A stretch of DNA of 64,000 bases from Chrysemys picta bellii (GCF_011386835.1 NC_088795.1:12009441-12073440); one strand, 5' to 3'; shown: positions 16,730-29,664, numbered from the stretch's first letter. Notes: a model not told the origin generated them from the sequence alone. Translations and numbers: made by a program.

Positions 16730-18870
16730 GCAGTCATTCTCTGGGGTGCTGGGTGTAGTTGGAGATTAACTGTCACTTAAAGGAGGAAAAGTTAATCATA
16801 AAACGCACTTGAAAGCAGGCAGCTGATACGTACCTGGTGTCCAGTGTGCCACTGGAATAGCCCTAGGAGTTGATTAGGATGGGCTACGCTGAACAGAGCA
16901 GTAGAAGTAGGAAACCAGCCGCAGCCCCATCAGCCAAGCCATAGGGGAGTTTTCTTCGAGCAGCGTCACGCCTTCAGCACCGGGAGAGGAAAGGCACAGG
17001 ACCCGCCCTCCCCCCCCCACTCCTGAGGTTACAATTGCTTGTTTCAAGCCATAGTGATTCCATTTTAAAATTCAGCCCCCACTGGGCTGTCTGACTTCCT
17101 GCCACACACTGGAGTAAGCAGTGGGTTTTTGGGCATGGATCAGACTGAATGAGCTCCCCTTTCCGCACAAGTTAGGAGATTCCATCAGTGCAGATCATCC
17201 GCCTCAAATTATTGCTTGAACAGAAGATGCGGAGCTGACAACGCTGCCCTGTAGCAATGTCCTTCTTTGGTTGTATTCACACTGGTCCCAGGTGCTGTTA
17301 GTAGTTCATGTCCGGGATCGTCAGCAGAGGGGGAAGCGTGCAGGAAGGTGTTGTCAGATGCTACCGGTATGGTGCTCTGCTCTGTTCAATGTTGATATCA
17401 GTCGGCTGCGTGCGTGTGTTCCCTCTGTGTGCTGCCCGAGCTCTGCGCAGATCGCTGACACAGCAGATCCCAAGAGAACCCCCAATGACCACAGACTCTA
17501 GTAAGGTACGAAGGCACCCGGCCAGGTTTATTGTCAAACGGAGCACAGTAATAATTCCCTCTAGACTTTACTCTAGAGGACGTACTAGGAATATGTGCCC
17601 CCTGGCAATGGACTCAGGTCAGTCAGTGGTGGGACTTTCCACTGCCCCCTAGGCTGGACAAAGATATCCACTCAGGGATGCATTCTTATACACAGAGACA
17701 AACAAGTTACACATCACTCCTGATGTATTGAGGTGCAACCCCTCTACGTAGCAAGGTGCCACCTCTCACCTTGTACATGTTGGTTTGAACAAAACAACTC
17801 TACCCATCATATTACCCTTTTGGCCCTGTCATTGGGATGGGTCTGCTTGTTCCTTGTGTGTGGAATGTACAAGTGTGCGAATGTTCTGATATCTGGTGTC
17901 CAGTACCTTTTAGGTATGTCTCTTTTTGCAGCACCAGCCCTTTCCTTGCCAGCTTCTGTAAGCAGGGCCTGCCGATGGCTCACAGCTTAACTTTGCTTTA
18001 TGTTAGCAAAGTCTTGACCATTACTTTAGTTCAGGCCTCTGATACAAGGGTTTATGTCTCAGGGCCTCCTCTTACTACAGAAGGAATGAGAGGAAATGAT
18101 TCTGAAGAATACCATGATATTTCCGATCCTTTGCTATAGTGATGGGAATGACCCAGCTCCAGCGTGCCTGCATTATTAACTGTACAGGTTCGTCTGCTTG
18201 GGCAAATTGCCTGTTTTAGACTCTACTGCAACCCAATGGAGAATCTGAGACTCCACAAATGACCACTTTATTCCTGTAAAGTAGTTATGGCCTGAAGCCA
18301 AAGGAGGAATGGTCCAGGCTGGTTATTACAAGAGCCCTGTGAAATGTGGATATCGTATGAGCCTTGTTTGTTTTCAGCTGGTGCCCCTGACTTTCATGGA
18401 GATTCAACCTAAACTCAGCCCGTACCTGGTTTGCTGTCACCCTCCTGTGAAATGGGTGAGCTGTGTAACTTCAGCCTGGAAAGTCACGACTTTTCCCCCC
18501 AGCTACTCCTCCCAGCCTGCTCCTGACAGATCCCTGACTCCCTTTCATCTCTGTGGGGTGTTGAGTGGGGGCCTGTGAAGTGTCCCTCATGGTGAAGTGA
18601 TCATGGAAGGGATTGCTGAGTACACAGCGGCCAGCATCCTCCTCCCAACGGCTTTGTAGGGTGGCCAGCTGGCCCCGTCCCAGGCATTGGGAGAATCTGG
18701 CTATTCTGCTGCTGTTTGAGATAGTGGGAGGGCTGGTTAATTTATCAACCAATTAAAAATAATGATGGTTGAGCTCCAGCTCCCCTCAGATGCCCTCCTT
18801 TAGCAGCCTGAGGCCTCTTACCAAAGGCATCAAGCCAAGACTCCTCAGACTAACAGGTCCTCCTCCCTTT
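16730..18870. other. No gene recognised
   Basis: Mixed-composition sequence without an exon chain, splice-bounded coding match or recognised repeat. Short open frames are not family-like. Confidence 0.4.
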
Positions 18871-18871
18871 C

Positions 18872-18956
18872 CTATAGTCTCTAAGGTGCCACAAGTACTC
18901 CTCGTTCTTTTTGCTGATACCGACTAACCCGGCTACCACTCTGAAACCTGTCAGAA
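18872..18956 (+). mobile_element. Penelope-like 3' terminal fragment
   Basis: It carries TAGTCTCTAAGGTGCCACAA, then TTTTTGCTGATACCGACTAA and CTCTGAAACCTGTCAG, the terminal segment shared with the copies at 15.2 and 58.4 kb. The upstream hammerhead-like part is missing. Confidence 0.65.
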
Positions 18957-19316
18957 TAAGCCTAGCAATTTTCAAGCCAAACCACTTGCATAAGTCAATT
19001 TGTGGGACAAAGGGTTTATCTGAAACTAGGGCTAGTACCAGAACGTGGTTGTAATCTTTAACTACAGAGAGCTTCCTGTTCTATGAAGTTAGACAAGCCA
19101 GTAGGACAATTCTGTCCTCTGTGAGAAGTAAAGATCTGGGTACTTTGAGGTGCACATCGCTTCTGGGTTATTTTCTATGTACACTACAGCCATGTAGGTC
19201 TGTCATTCTACCACAAGAGGGTGTTGTAACATAAGCATTACTTTCATTTGCCTGAGATGCGCATGAGATTATCCTATCTGGCTTAAGGAGCAGGCTGAGC
19301 CATAACGCCTCTCAGT

Positions 19317-19434
19317 TAGGGTGACCAGATGTCCTGATTTTATAGGGACAGTCCCGATTTTTGGGTCTTTTTCTTATATAGGCTCCTATTACCCCCCTGT
19401 CCCAATTTTTCACATTTGCTGTCTGGTCACTCTA
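19317..19434. mobile_element. Short TIR element (TAGGGTGACCAGA family)
   Basis: The ends TAGGGTGACCAGATG and CTGTCTGGTCACTCTA are inverted repeats enclosing about 118 bases with GGGACAGTCCCGATTTTT inside. A second copy lies at 34422-34544 in the opposite orientation. It is non-autonomous; the superfamily is not fixed. Confidence 0.6.
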
Positions 19435-19439
19435 TTCTC

Positions 19440-19860
19440 AGTCCTAGAGCTGGGTGATTTTTTTAAACGGAGAATACAAATTTTGGCTGAAAAATGCATT
19501 TTTGGGCCCATCAAAATTATTTGTGACGTGGGATCAAATGCTGCAAATAGTTTCAGCTGGAAAAACAATGGGAGACAAATCTGTCAGCATTTCACTTTGA
19601 CAGTTTCAAAATGAAACACTGACTTTTCATTTCAAAACAGGATTTCATTAAGAAATGTAGCAATTAAAAAAAAAAAAAAAGTTAACCCCCTCCAAAATGA
19701 AATGGAAAACCTGCAAGTTTCATTTAGGGTTGAACAAAATGTTTTGTTCGACTGGAGACAATTTGTTTTCTGCTGTGGCAAGGAAAAACTTCAGTTTCAG
19801 TTAAAAAAATCATAGAATTGTTTTGCCAGAAGTTTTGTTTTTGTTTGACCGCCATGCTGA
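19440..19860. repeat. A/T-rich interspersed repeat (GAGCTGGGTGA-A family)
   Basis: It starts TAGAGCTGGGTGATTTTTTT and continues as AAATTT-rich sequence. Related starts recur near 21635, 26330, 35998, 37898 and 44549. It is probably an old MITE family; the ends are not defined. Confidence 0.35.
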
Positions 19861-19869
19861 AAAATCCAT

Positions 19870-20880
19870 TATTCACTCCGTTCTATGTCCTCTTTATTCA
19901 ACTAATCATGGACCTGCTTAAACACCAGCACAGGGATGCAGTGGTCGGCCCAGGAGAATGAATTCGAGACGCTTTGTTTGGCTGACCAGTGACAGTAACC
20001 CAGCTAAAATAACTACGGTTTGTCCCATTCAAGTTCAAACCCAGCCTATTCAAACACCACTGAAGTAACACACATGGAAGATGTGAATGCTGGCCCCGTA
20101 TGAACTTATAGGCTGGATGGTCCTCAGTTGAGCATAACTTTTGGCCATTTTTGGAGTGAACGTGGCTTCTCTGTGCCTTGAGCCGGCACCTGTGCCCTGC
20201 AAGCTGTGCATCACGCTATACCTGGTGCCCTGGTTCCGATGCTGAGGGCTGTTGGTGCAAAGCCAAGGATGGGATTCTCCCCTTTGTGTTTAGAGTCAGA
20301 AAAACGTTGCTTTCATCATAGCCTTGAGCAAGGACCATTACATCGGACGCTGGCGCTGGCTTCCTCTCTTTGAGCCAGGGTAGGCTTAAGGCTTTCATAC
20401 AGCTATTGGGGCTAGTTTCCAAAGCCATGGGCTAAAAGTGCATTACGTCCACACAGACATCCTGGATTTCCTTTCCCATGCTTGCTAATCTACAAGTACC
20501 ACCTTTTTTGCTGGTTCCTCTGGTAAACACAGATGCCCAGGCAGTAACATGAGTGGCAGTTTGCTTATATCCTCAGGTTAGCAGGCCCATTGGGCTTCAG
20601 CCCAAATAAACAGAATCCTTTTTACTTTCTTACCAAATTCCATTTTGAGCAAGTGCTGTGATCTTTGTGTATTTTAACTGTCACCTGGGTTAAACAGATC
20701 ATGCTGTGCCATGGGGTTCTCCTGGCCCCAATAGCCTGATACATTGGACCTCCCCTTTGGGTTTAAGCCAGAGTTGGGTGGAGACATGCGTAGCACTAGC
20801 AAGCTCCAGAGGAAAGGAAAGCATCTGGTGATGGCCAGTGAAACAGTAAGGAAGGCTGCTTACAAATCCCATTATGGAAG
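19870..20880. other. No gene recognised
   Basis: Unique-looking sequence with no coding or repeat match I can support. Confidence 0.4.
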
Positions 20881-20889
20881 GGGAAGAGT

Positions 20890-21110
20890 AGGGTCAAGTG
20901 GGTAAGGCCTGGGATCTAGACTGACCTGCTGTTTTGCCTCAGGAAAGTCACTGCCCCTCTCTGCTTCACCTCCTTCCCTTGCTCCTTCTTGCCATGTAGA
21001 TTGGAAGCGTCTGAGGTGCATGTCTCATTAGGCTCTGTACAGCACTTCTCTTGGCTGAAACCTCCTGGTATTACCGTAATGCATGTAATAATAAATCACT
21101 CCACAGCTGG
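20890..21110 (+). repeat. MIR-like SINE remnant
   Basis: It contains a decayed CTGTTTTGCCTCAGGAAAGTC core and GCTCTGTACAGCACTTCTC followed by AATAATAAAT, the tail pattern of amniote MIR-type elements. Confidence 0.45.
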
Positions 21111-21634
21111 GAAATATTGTAGAACCCTGCCCTGAGATCCCAAGAGGGGAGAGTTTGAGGTTCCCGTTAATAAGATCCCAGCTATGCTGACTAACGGTGG
21201 CACTCAGACTACAAAGTTGGGATCTGAATGTGAATGTTTCCAAAGAGATTTGGATTGGGCACCCCAATAAAAATCCAGTTTATGGAAGCGGGTCTGAGCC
21301 ACAGAGATCTTATGCACATCCCAAGAGTTTGAGGGTCTGGTGCTTTTTTGTAAGACCCATTTTTAACATTATCTCTGCATCTTGTCTCTTGTGCCAAAAC
21401 AAACAAAAAAGTTACTTTTTTTTTTTTTTACTCTTTGATTTTTAAAATCCTTTTTTTAAAAAAGGAACACACATCACTGTTGATGTACGAGCCTTATTGG
21501 GTTAGGTGGCAAGTGTCACTCACTGACCCTTGATTCCATGATGTAATCTTATCCTTTGCCTTTCTAGAGTCTTTAGATGCACCAGACCCTACAGAAGCAA
21601 TTCACAGAGCAGAGCAGAACCACGGTCTCTTAAT

Positions 21635-21995
21635 TAGAGCTGGGCAAAATTTTTTCATCTGAAACTTTTTCTCTGGAAAAAAAAAAAAAAAAGAAAGAAG
21701 CAAATTCCAGTCCACAGAAACATTTCATGAATTCCTGTTGACTTTGCTGAATTGTTTGTTCAAAAATAAAAATAAAATCCCCAAACATTGAAAACAATCA
21801 AAATTTAAAAAAAAACCCAAACCCTTCTATTTCATTTAGAAATTTCCTTCAATTTATTTAAAAAATAAAAGTTTAAAAGAAAAATAGCTCAAAAACCAAA
21901 ATGGAACATTTTGTTTCAGATCAAATGAAATGGTTAATTCGACCCCAAATAGTTTTTTTTCCTATTTGTAAATGCCAGTGAACTGAAAAATCCGT
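21635..21995. repeat. A/T-rich interspersed repeat (GAGCTGGGCAAAA family)
   Basis: It begins TTAGAGCTGGGCAAAATTTT and ends near GGCCCGGCTCTA with many A runs, suggesting a short inverted-repeat element of about 360 bases. Confidence 0.4.
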
Positions 21996-22109
21996 TATTG
22001 GCCCGGCTCTACTCTTTGGCCATGTATATGCAATGGTGATATAAACCCATAGCATAGACACACACACTACACTGACCGGAGATTTTCTGTTGGTGAAGGA
22101 ACGCACCTC

Positions 22110-23600
22110 CCCGAGTGACTGCTTCTGTCAACCTAGCTACTATCTTCACCCTTACTGAGTGATTAGCAGCATGTTCTGGGGAAAGGACATCTGGATCATC
22201 CCCAGTACTGCCACTGACCTGAGATCACTTTGCCACTGTGCCTATTTTCTCCTTCCTTCAGATGGGGATAAGGATGCTTTTGAAAGCTACGGATGAGAAG
22301 CACCAAGGAAAAGTTAAGTATTCTTCTCTAGCCACCTTCTTCTTGCCTGGTCTCTGTCTTTTTTTTCCTTACACCCCTGGATCAGCGCCATGTCTCTGCC
22401 TGGGTGACTCATCGCTTCCTGAATTTGCCAAGGGCTGCTGTGGAAGTCAAGGGGGATGAGTCAGCACTTGAGAGGGGAAGTGACGGTTGCTTTGTGAGCA
22501 GTCAGCAATAGGAGGCAACAGACTTTGGCCCAGAGGAACAGCAAAGGAGCGCGGTGGCTGTACTGGGAGGAGATAAGCAGGGAGCGGTGGCGGTAAGAGA
22601 ATTGTTTGTACAAGTAAATTTTGTCCCTCTGCCCCAAGTCTCAGGACGGATGATTTTTATAATAATCACATACGGAATTGCACAGATAGGTGAATGATTC
22701 AATAGACATTTTGACTCAGTATCTTTCAGCAGATTAACGTGTACAGGCAAATTATCCATTCTTTGCAAGAGGAAACAAGACCAGCAAGCCCTGATTGTAT
22801 GGGCAAATACCACAGTGAAATGTGGCAGCAGGTTGATTTCACCCACTGTTCTAAGAACTCCATGTATGTGTGAACATATCTGTTCTCTTCCAGACACCTA
22901 CACTCCACTTTTGTCATAGTCGGCCTGGAACTGATCTTATCAGAACTCTTCTTACCAGCTGCACACGCCAAGGGATGGAAAGGTTAAGGGTTGAGACGCT
23001 GACGTAAAGAGACTTGCCTTCTGAGCAACCTCCGCTTCAGGTAGCTGACACGTTCCTCTATTCTTGCCAGGGCACATACAGCCGACTTTGAGCAGGAATT
23101 TGTGAGTGTGTACGTACACAGGAGCAGCTGTCACGAAGAACAACCAACTGCAAAGCCAAATCCAGATCTGTTGGGGTTTGAACAGGGGTCTGGGTCACAA
23201 CCCCGCTCGCTGAGGCTGTTTGCATGCAGTAGAAATACCAGCACTTCTAGCTTCCTACTGCAGCTATGTTGGGTTACATTTTCAACACCATATGGGAGGA
23301 GTGTTCAGAGATGAAGGTATTCCTAGTCCTGTGACCAACTTTAAAGCACTCAAAACCACACACTATAGAATACTGGAGTTCTTCAGCTTTGCTTTGTCAA
23401 TGTAGCTGCTTGTGTCTTCCCTCCCTTCAGAGGGAACCGAATAGCTCCAGGGCCAAATTATAAGATTCAGAGTCATCTCTATGTCACCAGCTCAAATGTA
23501 GCCTTCAGGCATGGTTCCTTTTCTCCAGAGTCTCTTTGCTAAGGGCTGTATCTGGCCCCTTGTTGGTGCTGGCCCAAAATAGCTCCTGTTTGGTGGTCTA
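22110..23600. other. No gene recognised; possible MIR core near 22190-22280
   Basis: ACTGCCACTGACCTGAGATC and TTCAGATGGGGATAAGGATG resemble a MIR core. The remainder shows nothing identifiable. Confidence 0.35.
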
Positions 23601-23612
23601 GGACACATGATT

Positions 23613-24231
23613 AGGGGCCTACCAAATTCACGGCCATGGAAAAACGTGTCATGGACCGTGAAAGCTGGTCTCCCACTTGAAATCTTGTCTTTTGTGTGCT
23701 TTTACCTTATACTATACAGCTTTCACGAGGAGACCAGGCTCTCTCAAATGGGGGGTCCTGACCCAAAAGGGAGTTGCAGGGGGGTCACAAGGTTATTTTA
23801 GGGGGGTCACGGTATTGCCACCCTTACGTCTGCGCTGACTTCAGAGCTGGGTAGCTGGAGAGCGGCAGCTGTTGGCCGGGTGCCCAGCTCTGAAGGCGGC
23901 GCCCCACCAGCAGCAGCGCAGAAGTAAGGGTGGCAATACCATATCATGCAAACCTTACTTCTGCGCTGTTCCCGGAGGCGGCTCTGCCTTCAGAGCTGGG
24001 CTCCCGGCCAGCAGCTGCCGCTTTCCAGCTGGCCAGCTCTGAAAGCAGAGCTGCCGCCAGCAACAGTGTAGAAGTAAGGGTAGCAATAAGGCAACCCCCC
24101 CGCCAATAACCTTGTGACCCCCCCCCCCACACTGTGAAATTTCAGATTTAAATAGTTGAAATAATGAAATTTACAATTTTTAAAATCCTATGACCATGAA
24201 ATTGACCAAAATAGACTGTGAATCAGAGAGT
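23613..24231. mobile_element. Foldback MITE with repeated inner arms
   Basis: The left end GGGGCCTACCAAATTCACGG and right end AAATTGACCAAAATAGACTG are diverged inverted ends. Inside, GGGGTCACAAGGTTATT pairs with AATAACCTTGTGACCCC. GCGCAGAAGTAAGGGTGGCA and related arms occur several times in both orientations around TTCAGAGCTGGG blocks. Confidence 0.65.
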
Positions 24232-24252
24232 GAAGTAACCTTGCCTCTAGGA

Positions 24253-24944
24253 CAGGGGTGGGCAAACTACAGCCCGTGGGACTGTCCTGCCTGGCCCCCG
24301 AGCTCCTGGCCCGGGAGGCTAGCCCCCGGCCCCTCCCCCCACTGTCCCCTTCCCCCACAGTCCCAGCTCACTTGCTCTGCTGCTGGCGCAATGCTCTGGG
24401 CAGCGGGGCAGCGAGCTCCTGGGGCAGCGCAGCTGCAGAGCCGCGGCCTGACCCGGTCTCTGTGTTGTGCGGTGGCGACGGCAGCAGCATGGCCCAGCTC
24501 CAGCCATCGGTGCTCCAAGCAGCGCGGTAAGGGAGCAGGGGGAGTTGGATAGAGGGCAGGGGAGTTCGGGGTGGTGGTCAGGGAGTGGGGGTGGTCGGGG
24601 GGGAAATGGGGGCAGGGATCCGGGGGGAAGTCAGGGGACAGGGCGAAGGGGTGGTTTGATGGGGCAGGGGTCCCGGGGGGGGGCATCAAGAATGAGAGGA
24701 GAGGTTGGATGTGGCAGCGGGGGCCCGGGGGCAGTCAGGGGACAGGGAGCGGATTGTGTGGGGATGGGGCAGGGGTCCTGGGGGGCTGTCAGTAATGAGA
24801 GGGGGTTGGATGGGGCAGGAGTCACAGGGGGGGGGAGAAGATAGGAGGTGGGGGCGGGGCCACAACCCCCTCCCCTAATCGGCCTTCCATACAATTTACG
24901 AAACCCGATGCAGCCCTCAGGCCAAAAAGTTGGCCTGCCCCTCG
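24253..24944. mobile_element. hAT-like MITE (CAGGGGTGGGCAAAC end)
   Basis: The left end CAGGGGTGGGCAAACTACAG pairs with the inverted right end AAAAAGTTGGCCTGCCCCT. The interior is very GC-rich, giving spurious open frames on both strands. An 8-bp duplication could not be confirmed. Confidence 0.6.
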
Positions 24945-24961
24945 GTTAGAGTCATGCTTTA

Positions 24962-25182
24962 CAGGGCTGGCTCCAGGCACCAGCTTGGCAAACAGGTGCT
25001 TGGGGCGGCCACTCCAGAGAGGGGCGGTAGGTCCAGCTATTCGGCGGCAATTCGGCGGACGGTCCTTCACTCCCGCTTGGAGCGAAGGACCTTTCGCCGA
25101 ATTGCCGCCGCAGATCGCGATCGCGGCTTTTTTTTTTTTTTTTTGGCTGCTTGGGGCGGCCAAAACCCTGGAGCCGGCCCTG
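24962..25182. mobile_element. GGCCGGCTC-TIR hAT-type MITE with 8-bp duplication
   Basis: The ends are CAGGGCTGGCTCCA and TGGAGCCGGCCCTG. Perfect ATGCTTTA duplications lie at 24954-24961 and 25183-25190. The interior holds inverted GGCGGCAATTCGGCGG arms and a T17-type tract. An 8-bp duplication and CAG ends are the hAT signature. Confidence 0.85.
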
Positions 25183-25699
25183 ATGCTTTAGTCCTAGTGC
25201 CGGGGAGGTTCACAGTGTTGTTAGAGCTACTCTGCAGACAGACAGATACTTCATCTCCAGTCATTGTGGGAGCCTCCAAGTGCTGCACTGGCTATAACCA
25301 GACAGGACCATTTTGAAAATGGAGTATCAGATCTGACCTCAAATCAGGACTCCTCCACCCTACCCTGATTTGAAAGCTTGCCTGTGCACTGAACCCAGCA
25401 GCGAGCAAGTACATGCCCTCTCTCAGCTCCCTGAGAAGAATTCATTAAGTGGCAGTATTGTTACTGGTATTCCCAGTCCAGCAAGGTGGCGCCCACTTAA
25501 CTGTGCCACCTGATTAAACTATGGACATTTGGATCTTGCATCCAATTTCAGTGCCTGTCAATGGGCACAAGCAGTAGAGATGGGCAACTAGCTGACTTTT
25601 TTTTTTCTCCAGTTCTTGGGCAGTGACTGGGGGGGGGGGTGGAGAGGGCAGGGAGAAGAGAGAAAAAATTAGTTCAGGTCAAATTGAACTAAAAAACTC

Positions 25700-26260
25700 A
25701 TGGACCCCAGTGCCCCTTTCTCTGGGTTGCTGCCCCCCCTGGCAGTACCCCCACACTCTCAGGTTCTGGGTCTCCCCACCCAGGGGAACCCCCAACCCCT
25801 GTCCTCACCTTGCCTCCGTGTAAGGCTACTGCCAGTCACCAACTAGCCCCGCTCCCTGGGGCAGACTGCAGTATATGCCACTTATCACTGGCAAGGGGGA
25901 TTTGGTCCTGCTGCCTCGGTCTAGCCTTGGGCTGTCTCCTACAACCCCAGTACCTATTTGGCCTTATACTAGGCCGCAGCCTGGGGGGTTTCCAGGCCTC
26001 AGCTCCCAGCCCTGCTCCACTCCCGGTACCTTGTCTCTAGCTCCCCGCAACCAGACCCATCTCCCTCTACAGCTAGAGAGAGACTGCTGAGCTCCTGGTT
26101 GCCCTGGCCTTCTTATAAGGCCCGGTTAGTCTGTTTGGGGCGTGGCTCCAGCTGCAGCCACTTCCCCCAATCAGCCGGGGTTTTGCTCCCTTCCCCAGCC
26201 CCAGCCCTCTGCAGGGCTTTTCCAACCGAGTCCGTCTGGAGCGGGTGCTCACCCGGCTGG
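25700..26260 (-). mobile_element. LTR fragment, same family as 36664-37364
   Basis: The reverse complement aligns through most of its length with the LTR at 36664. Examples are ACTGCAGTATA...CACTTATCAC, GCCTGGGGGGTTTCCAGGC and CTTATAAGGCC. The outer ends are degraded and no duplication is visible. Confidence 0.65.
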
Positions 26261-26329
26261 AAGTACTCATCAGGACTGCATCCCTGGCAAAGGTGGGCAA
26301 CTGGATATTGGCTGTCAGTATTGTCTGCT

Positions 26330-26640
26330 GACTGATTAGAGCTGACCAAATAATGGAGAATCTGAAAAAAAAAATCCCGTTTGCATGAACAGAAACCATT
26401 TTGTTTAAAAAAAAAATTCATTGAATCAAAAAACAAAACGAACTGAAAGTTGCTTTGAAGCAACTAAAATTGGTTTTTTTGAAGATTTTTGTTGTCATTT
26501 GTCCTTTTTGGGTGTTTTAAACCCCTCCCCTTTTCATGGGTGTTTAAAAAAACTTGGCCATATTTGAATTCAAAATAACATTTTGAAACAATTGAAGAAA
26601 AAAGGTTCAAAATGAAATTGTCACACTATCTGGAGTGGCT
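26330..26640. repeat. A/T-rich interspersed repeat (GAGCTGACCAAAT family)
   Basis: It starts TTAGAGCTGACCAAATAATG and continues as AAAATTC-rich sequence, related to the repeats at 21635 and 35998. Confidence 0.35.
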
Positions 26641-26957
26641 CACAACCATGAGTGCCTACTTCAGGGCAGACTGTCAGAAAACAGGACAGAGACCCGAAAC
26701 TGGTGGTGTGATCTATAATTAGATTTCACCAGGCCAGTAACAAATGTGAACTACTGGATCACTATACCAGTCACAGACAGTCCCCTTAGACTCTCTAGCC
26801 ACCCAGACAAACTGGAATTTGTGATAAAAGGTCACTTACACCAAAAATCACATCATATTTATATTGCTTCCAGTCCCAGGTGACTCACCCCAGATCGACT
26901 GGTACCTTAGATCTTACACCAGAAGTAATTCTAGAAGCCAATTCTATAGTAAACTAA

Positions 26958-27146
26958 GGGTACGTCTACACTACCCACCACGGCGAGAGGCAGAAGTGGA
27001 GTCGACGGGGGAGCAGCAGCGGTCGACTCGCCACCGTCCTCATGGCCAGGTAAATCAACCTAAGATACGCCGACTTCAGCTACGCTATTCGCGTAGCTGA
27101 AGTTGCATATCTTAGGTCGACCCCCAACCCCAGTGTAGACCTAGCC
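26958..27146. mobile_element. Harbinger-like palindromic MITE with TAA duplication
   Basis: It is bounded by TAA at 26955-26957 and 27147-27149. The ends GGGTACGTCTACACT and AGTGTAGACCTAGCC are imperfect inverted repeats. A perfect-looking hairpin surrounds GACTTCAGCTACGC / GCGTAGCTGAAGT near 27070-27103. A 3-bp TAA target is typical of PIF/Harbinger. Confidence 0.7.
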
Positions 27147-27159
27147 TAAGGGTTTATTA

Positions 27160-29050
27160 GCCAAGAAAAGGAAATGAGAGTTCTTGAGAGGTTAAAACAG
27201 GTAAAATATATGTACAGGTGAATCAGTCTATAATTTCAAATGGTAGCAGAGATGTAGTAATCGGCCAGTTTCCCAAAAGTCTCTCAAGGTTACCCAGAAT
27301 AACTCTGGGGATCTGTCTTCTCGTTCAGTTGTTCCACCTTGTAAGAGTCCATCAGTCCAGAAAGAAAGGATATTTCCCTAAATCCATACTGAGTTTCTTC
27401 TCTCAGAAAACAAGCTGACAGGATCACTACTCTGTGATGATGGAGAGTGAGGAATGCATTTAGCGTCTTTGACCTCTGATCATCACATACAATGCCCACT
27501 TGCTTTGAAATTAGCACTTTTCTGTTAAAGTTCTTCATTTTCATTCCGCAAGGCTTCTTTCTCGCTTGATGGGTTATTTAGTTACAGGGGTGTACCCTGT
27601 GTAAATGTTTGCTATTACATTATAACGGGATACAGATAAGTGAAACAATATCGGTAACATCCCATTAGTTTTCATGATGTTTAAACACCAAATACACTCT
27701 TATACATTTAGCAATCACTTTGATCTGTACTTATATATAAGTGACTTGGCCTGGGGCTTTGGCATGAGCTAACACCTAATCTGCCAGCAACACAGAAATA
27801 CTTTAACAGTTTTGAAAAATTCTCAGCTGAAACTATTAATTGACTTTGACCCAAATTTATGAGTAGCTTGGAGCACAGAGAAATGCATTTTTCATTTGAC
27901 AAACAAAAGTTCACCCAGCTCTAATTGTGACACCGTTTCTGGTGTCAGGGAAGCACCTGCCCCAACATCCTGTGCAGATGGAGCCAGGGCACATGTAAGC
28001 ACAATGAGTCAAGGAATATTCTCTTGATGTGCCAATACTAGGAAGGGGAAAACTTGTTTAGATACACTTATAAAAACAAAGTCCCAACAAGCCAAGTTCT
28101 GGAGGTGGTTTGATTTCTGGTCCCTAAGGTGAAGAATGGGTATGGACAAGCCCTGAATCAGGTGGAGAGACATAAATCTTTCAGGCCCCATCGTTTCTCC
28201 ATTTCCAGCCAACATAATCCTTTCCTAAATCCTATGGCATTGAGGAGGAGTGCTGGGCATTGCTACCACAGCTAGAAATTCTCCTCCTTAGCCTTTAATA
28301 TGAAAAGGGAGGGAATGAATTGGTGGCAGATGGGGGAGACGCTTGATGCAACAATTAATCATTTACCAATGACCTAACATATTGTGTGTCTGGGTTAGCA
28401 GGAGCGTCCAGTCCCCTGAGATGTAGAGTTAGTGCATGCTTTCAGAGGGATTCAGACCACCAGTTTGATAAGAACAGAATTCCTAATTGTGGTAATCGTG
28501 CATGGTTCTTGTGCATACAATCTAGCACCTGACTTGTGACCAAAAAATCTCCATCTAGAGTAAAATCCAAGACCATTTTATAAACAATGGCGACTGACTT
28601 AGAACATTTACTACACATTTGTAGCTTTAGGATGATAGGTCAAAAATATATATGCTTGTATATCGCATTCATAGAACTGCCATTAAGTATTGCCCTATAT
28701 TCTCTGCATTGGCCTTCTCAGCTATCCCACTCATGTTCTAGATGGAGTCCTTTCAACCGAGTGGAGCAAAGGGCAGAGAGATTGGCATTGAAGAGAGGAA
28801 TGTCTGAACTTTATTGAGCAGTGGGTAGATCAAAGACAGGCAGCCTCCTCCCAGAGCCTCTGTGAGAGATGACAGGGCAACTGGAAGATAACAAATAATT
28901 CTGGGTTTGCCTAAATCCATCCACTCCAGTTCCCAACTATGACTAACCTCTTCCTAACATCCAGTTCACCCATGGGTGCATGCAGGTGAATAGCCTCTCA
29001 CAGAATGGCTGCCATGTTCTATTCCAAAGATGGCTGTTTGTTTTTCAAAG
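27160..29050. other. No gene recognised
   Basis: AT-rich unique-looking sequence; no exon-like or repeat match I can defend. Confidence 0.4.
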
Positions 29051-29057
29051 GAGGGGT

Positions 29058-29656
29058 ATAGCGGGGCGGTTACCCCGCTCTTGGGATAAAAGGAGTGAGA
29101 GCAGCCAAGAAGTAGTTGGCCACATCAGGGCACAGCTGGCCCTGATAAGAGGCCTGTGAGTAAGGTGCTGAGAGAGTCTCACTCCAGGGCTGAAGTCAGA
29201 AGGACGTAGCTGCCTGGGAGAGACCGGGAACCTTCGACAGAGAGGTGCTGGGGAGCTCAGGCCTGGCTACCTCCCAGGCTGAGGCCTGTCAGGAAGGCCT
29301 AAGGAGGTCCTGGGGCTGCAGGGAAAGGCAGCAGGTCCAACCCCCTAGCCAATGATGAGTGGCCATTACAGACTGCAGTTTGCCCCAGGGAAAGGGGGCT
29401 AGATGACGACTGGCATTAGCCACTGAGGCAAGTTGGGCAAAGGCCGGAAATGGGAGACCCAGCGTGTGGGGGCACTGCTTTGGGGCAGCACCCCAAGGTA
29501 AGGGACACCGGGGTCCGGGAGGTACATGGGGCCAGAGCTGGTGGAGACAACAGGACCAGTAACCAAGGGAGAGACCCCAGCCAGCAGGAGGTGCTCTGCG
29601 GCTGGAAAGAGCAGGACCAGCAGGAGGCGCCACGCTGGTGAGTCAGCGCTTGGTTA
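29058..29656 (+). mobile_element. Diverged LTR copy, same family as 36664-37364
   Basis: It shares with the 36664 copy GGCAGCAGGTCCAACCCCC, GATGAGTGGC...ACTGCAG, CACCGGGGTCCGGGAG and the end GACCAGCAGGAGGCGCC ... GTTACA. The start GCGGGGCGGTTACCCCGCTC is altered, and a 5-bp duplication is not clear. Confidence 0.65.
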
Positions 29657-29664
29657 CAAGGATA

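Noticed and set aside
16093..16776. Open frames of 181-227 codons on both strands across the G-rich array
   Set aside because: They follow from a tandem repeat lacking stop codons; the peptides are Pro/Gly repeats with no start context or splice support.
24267..24844. GC-rich frames on both strands, CpG-island-like
   Set aside because: The patch is the interior of a TIR-bounded MITE (24253-24944) rather than a gene promoter.
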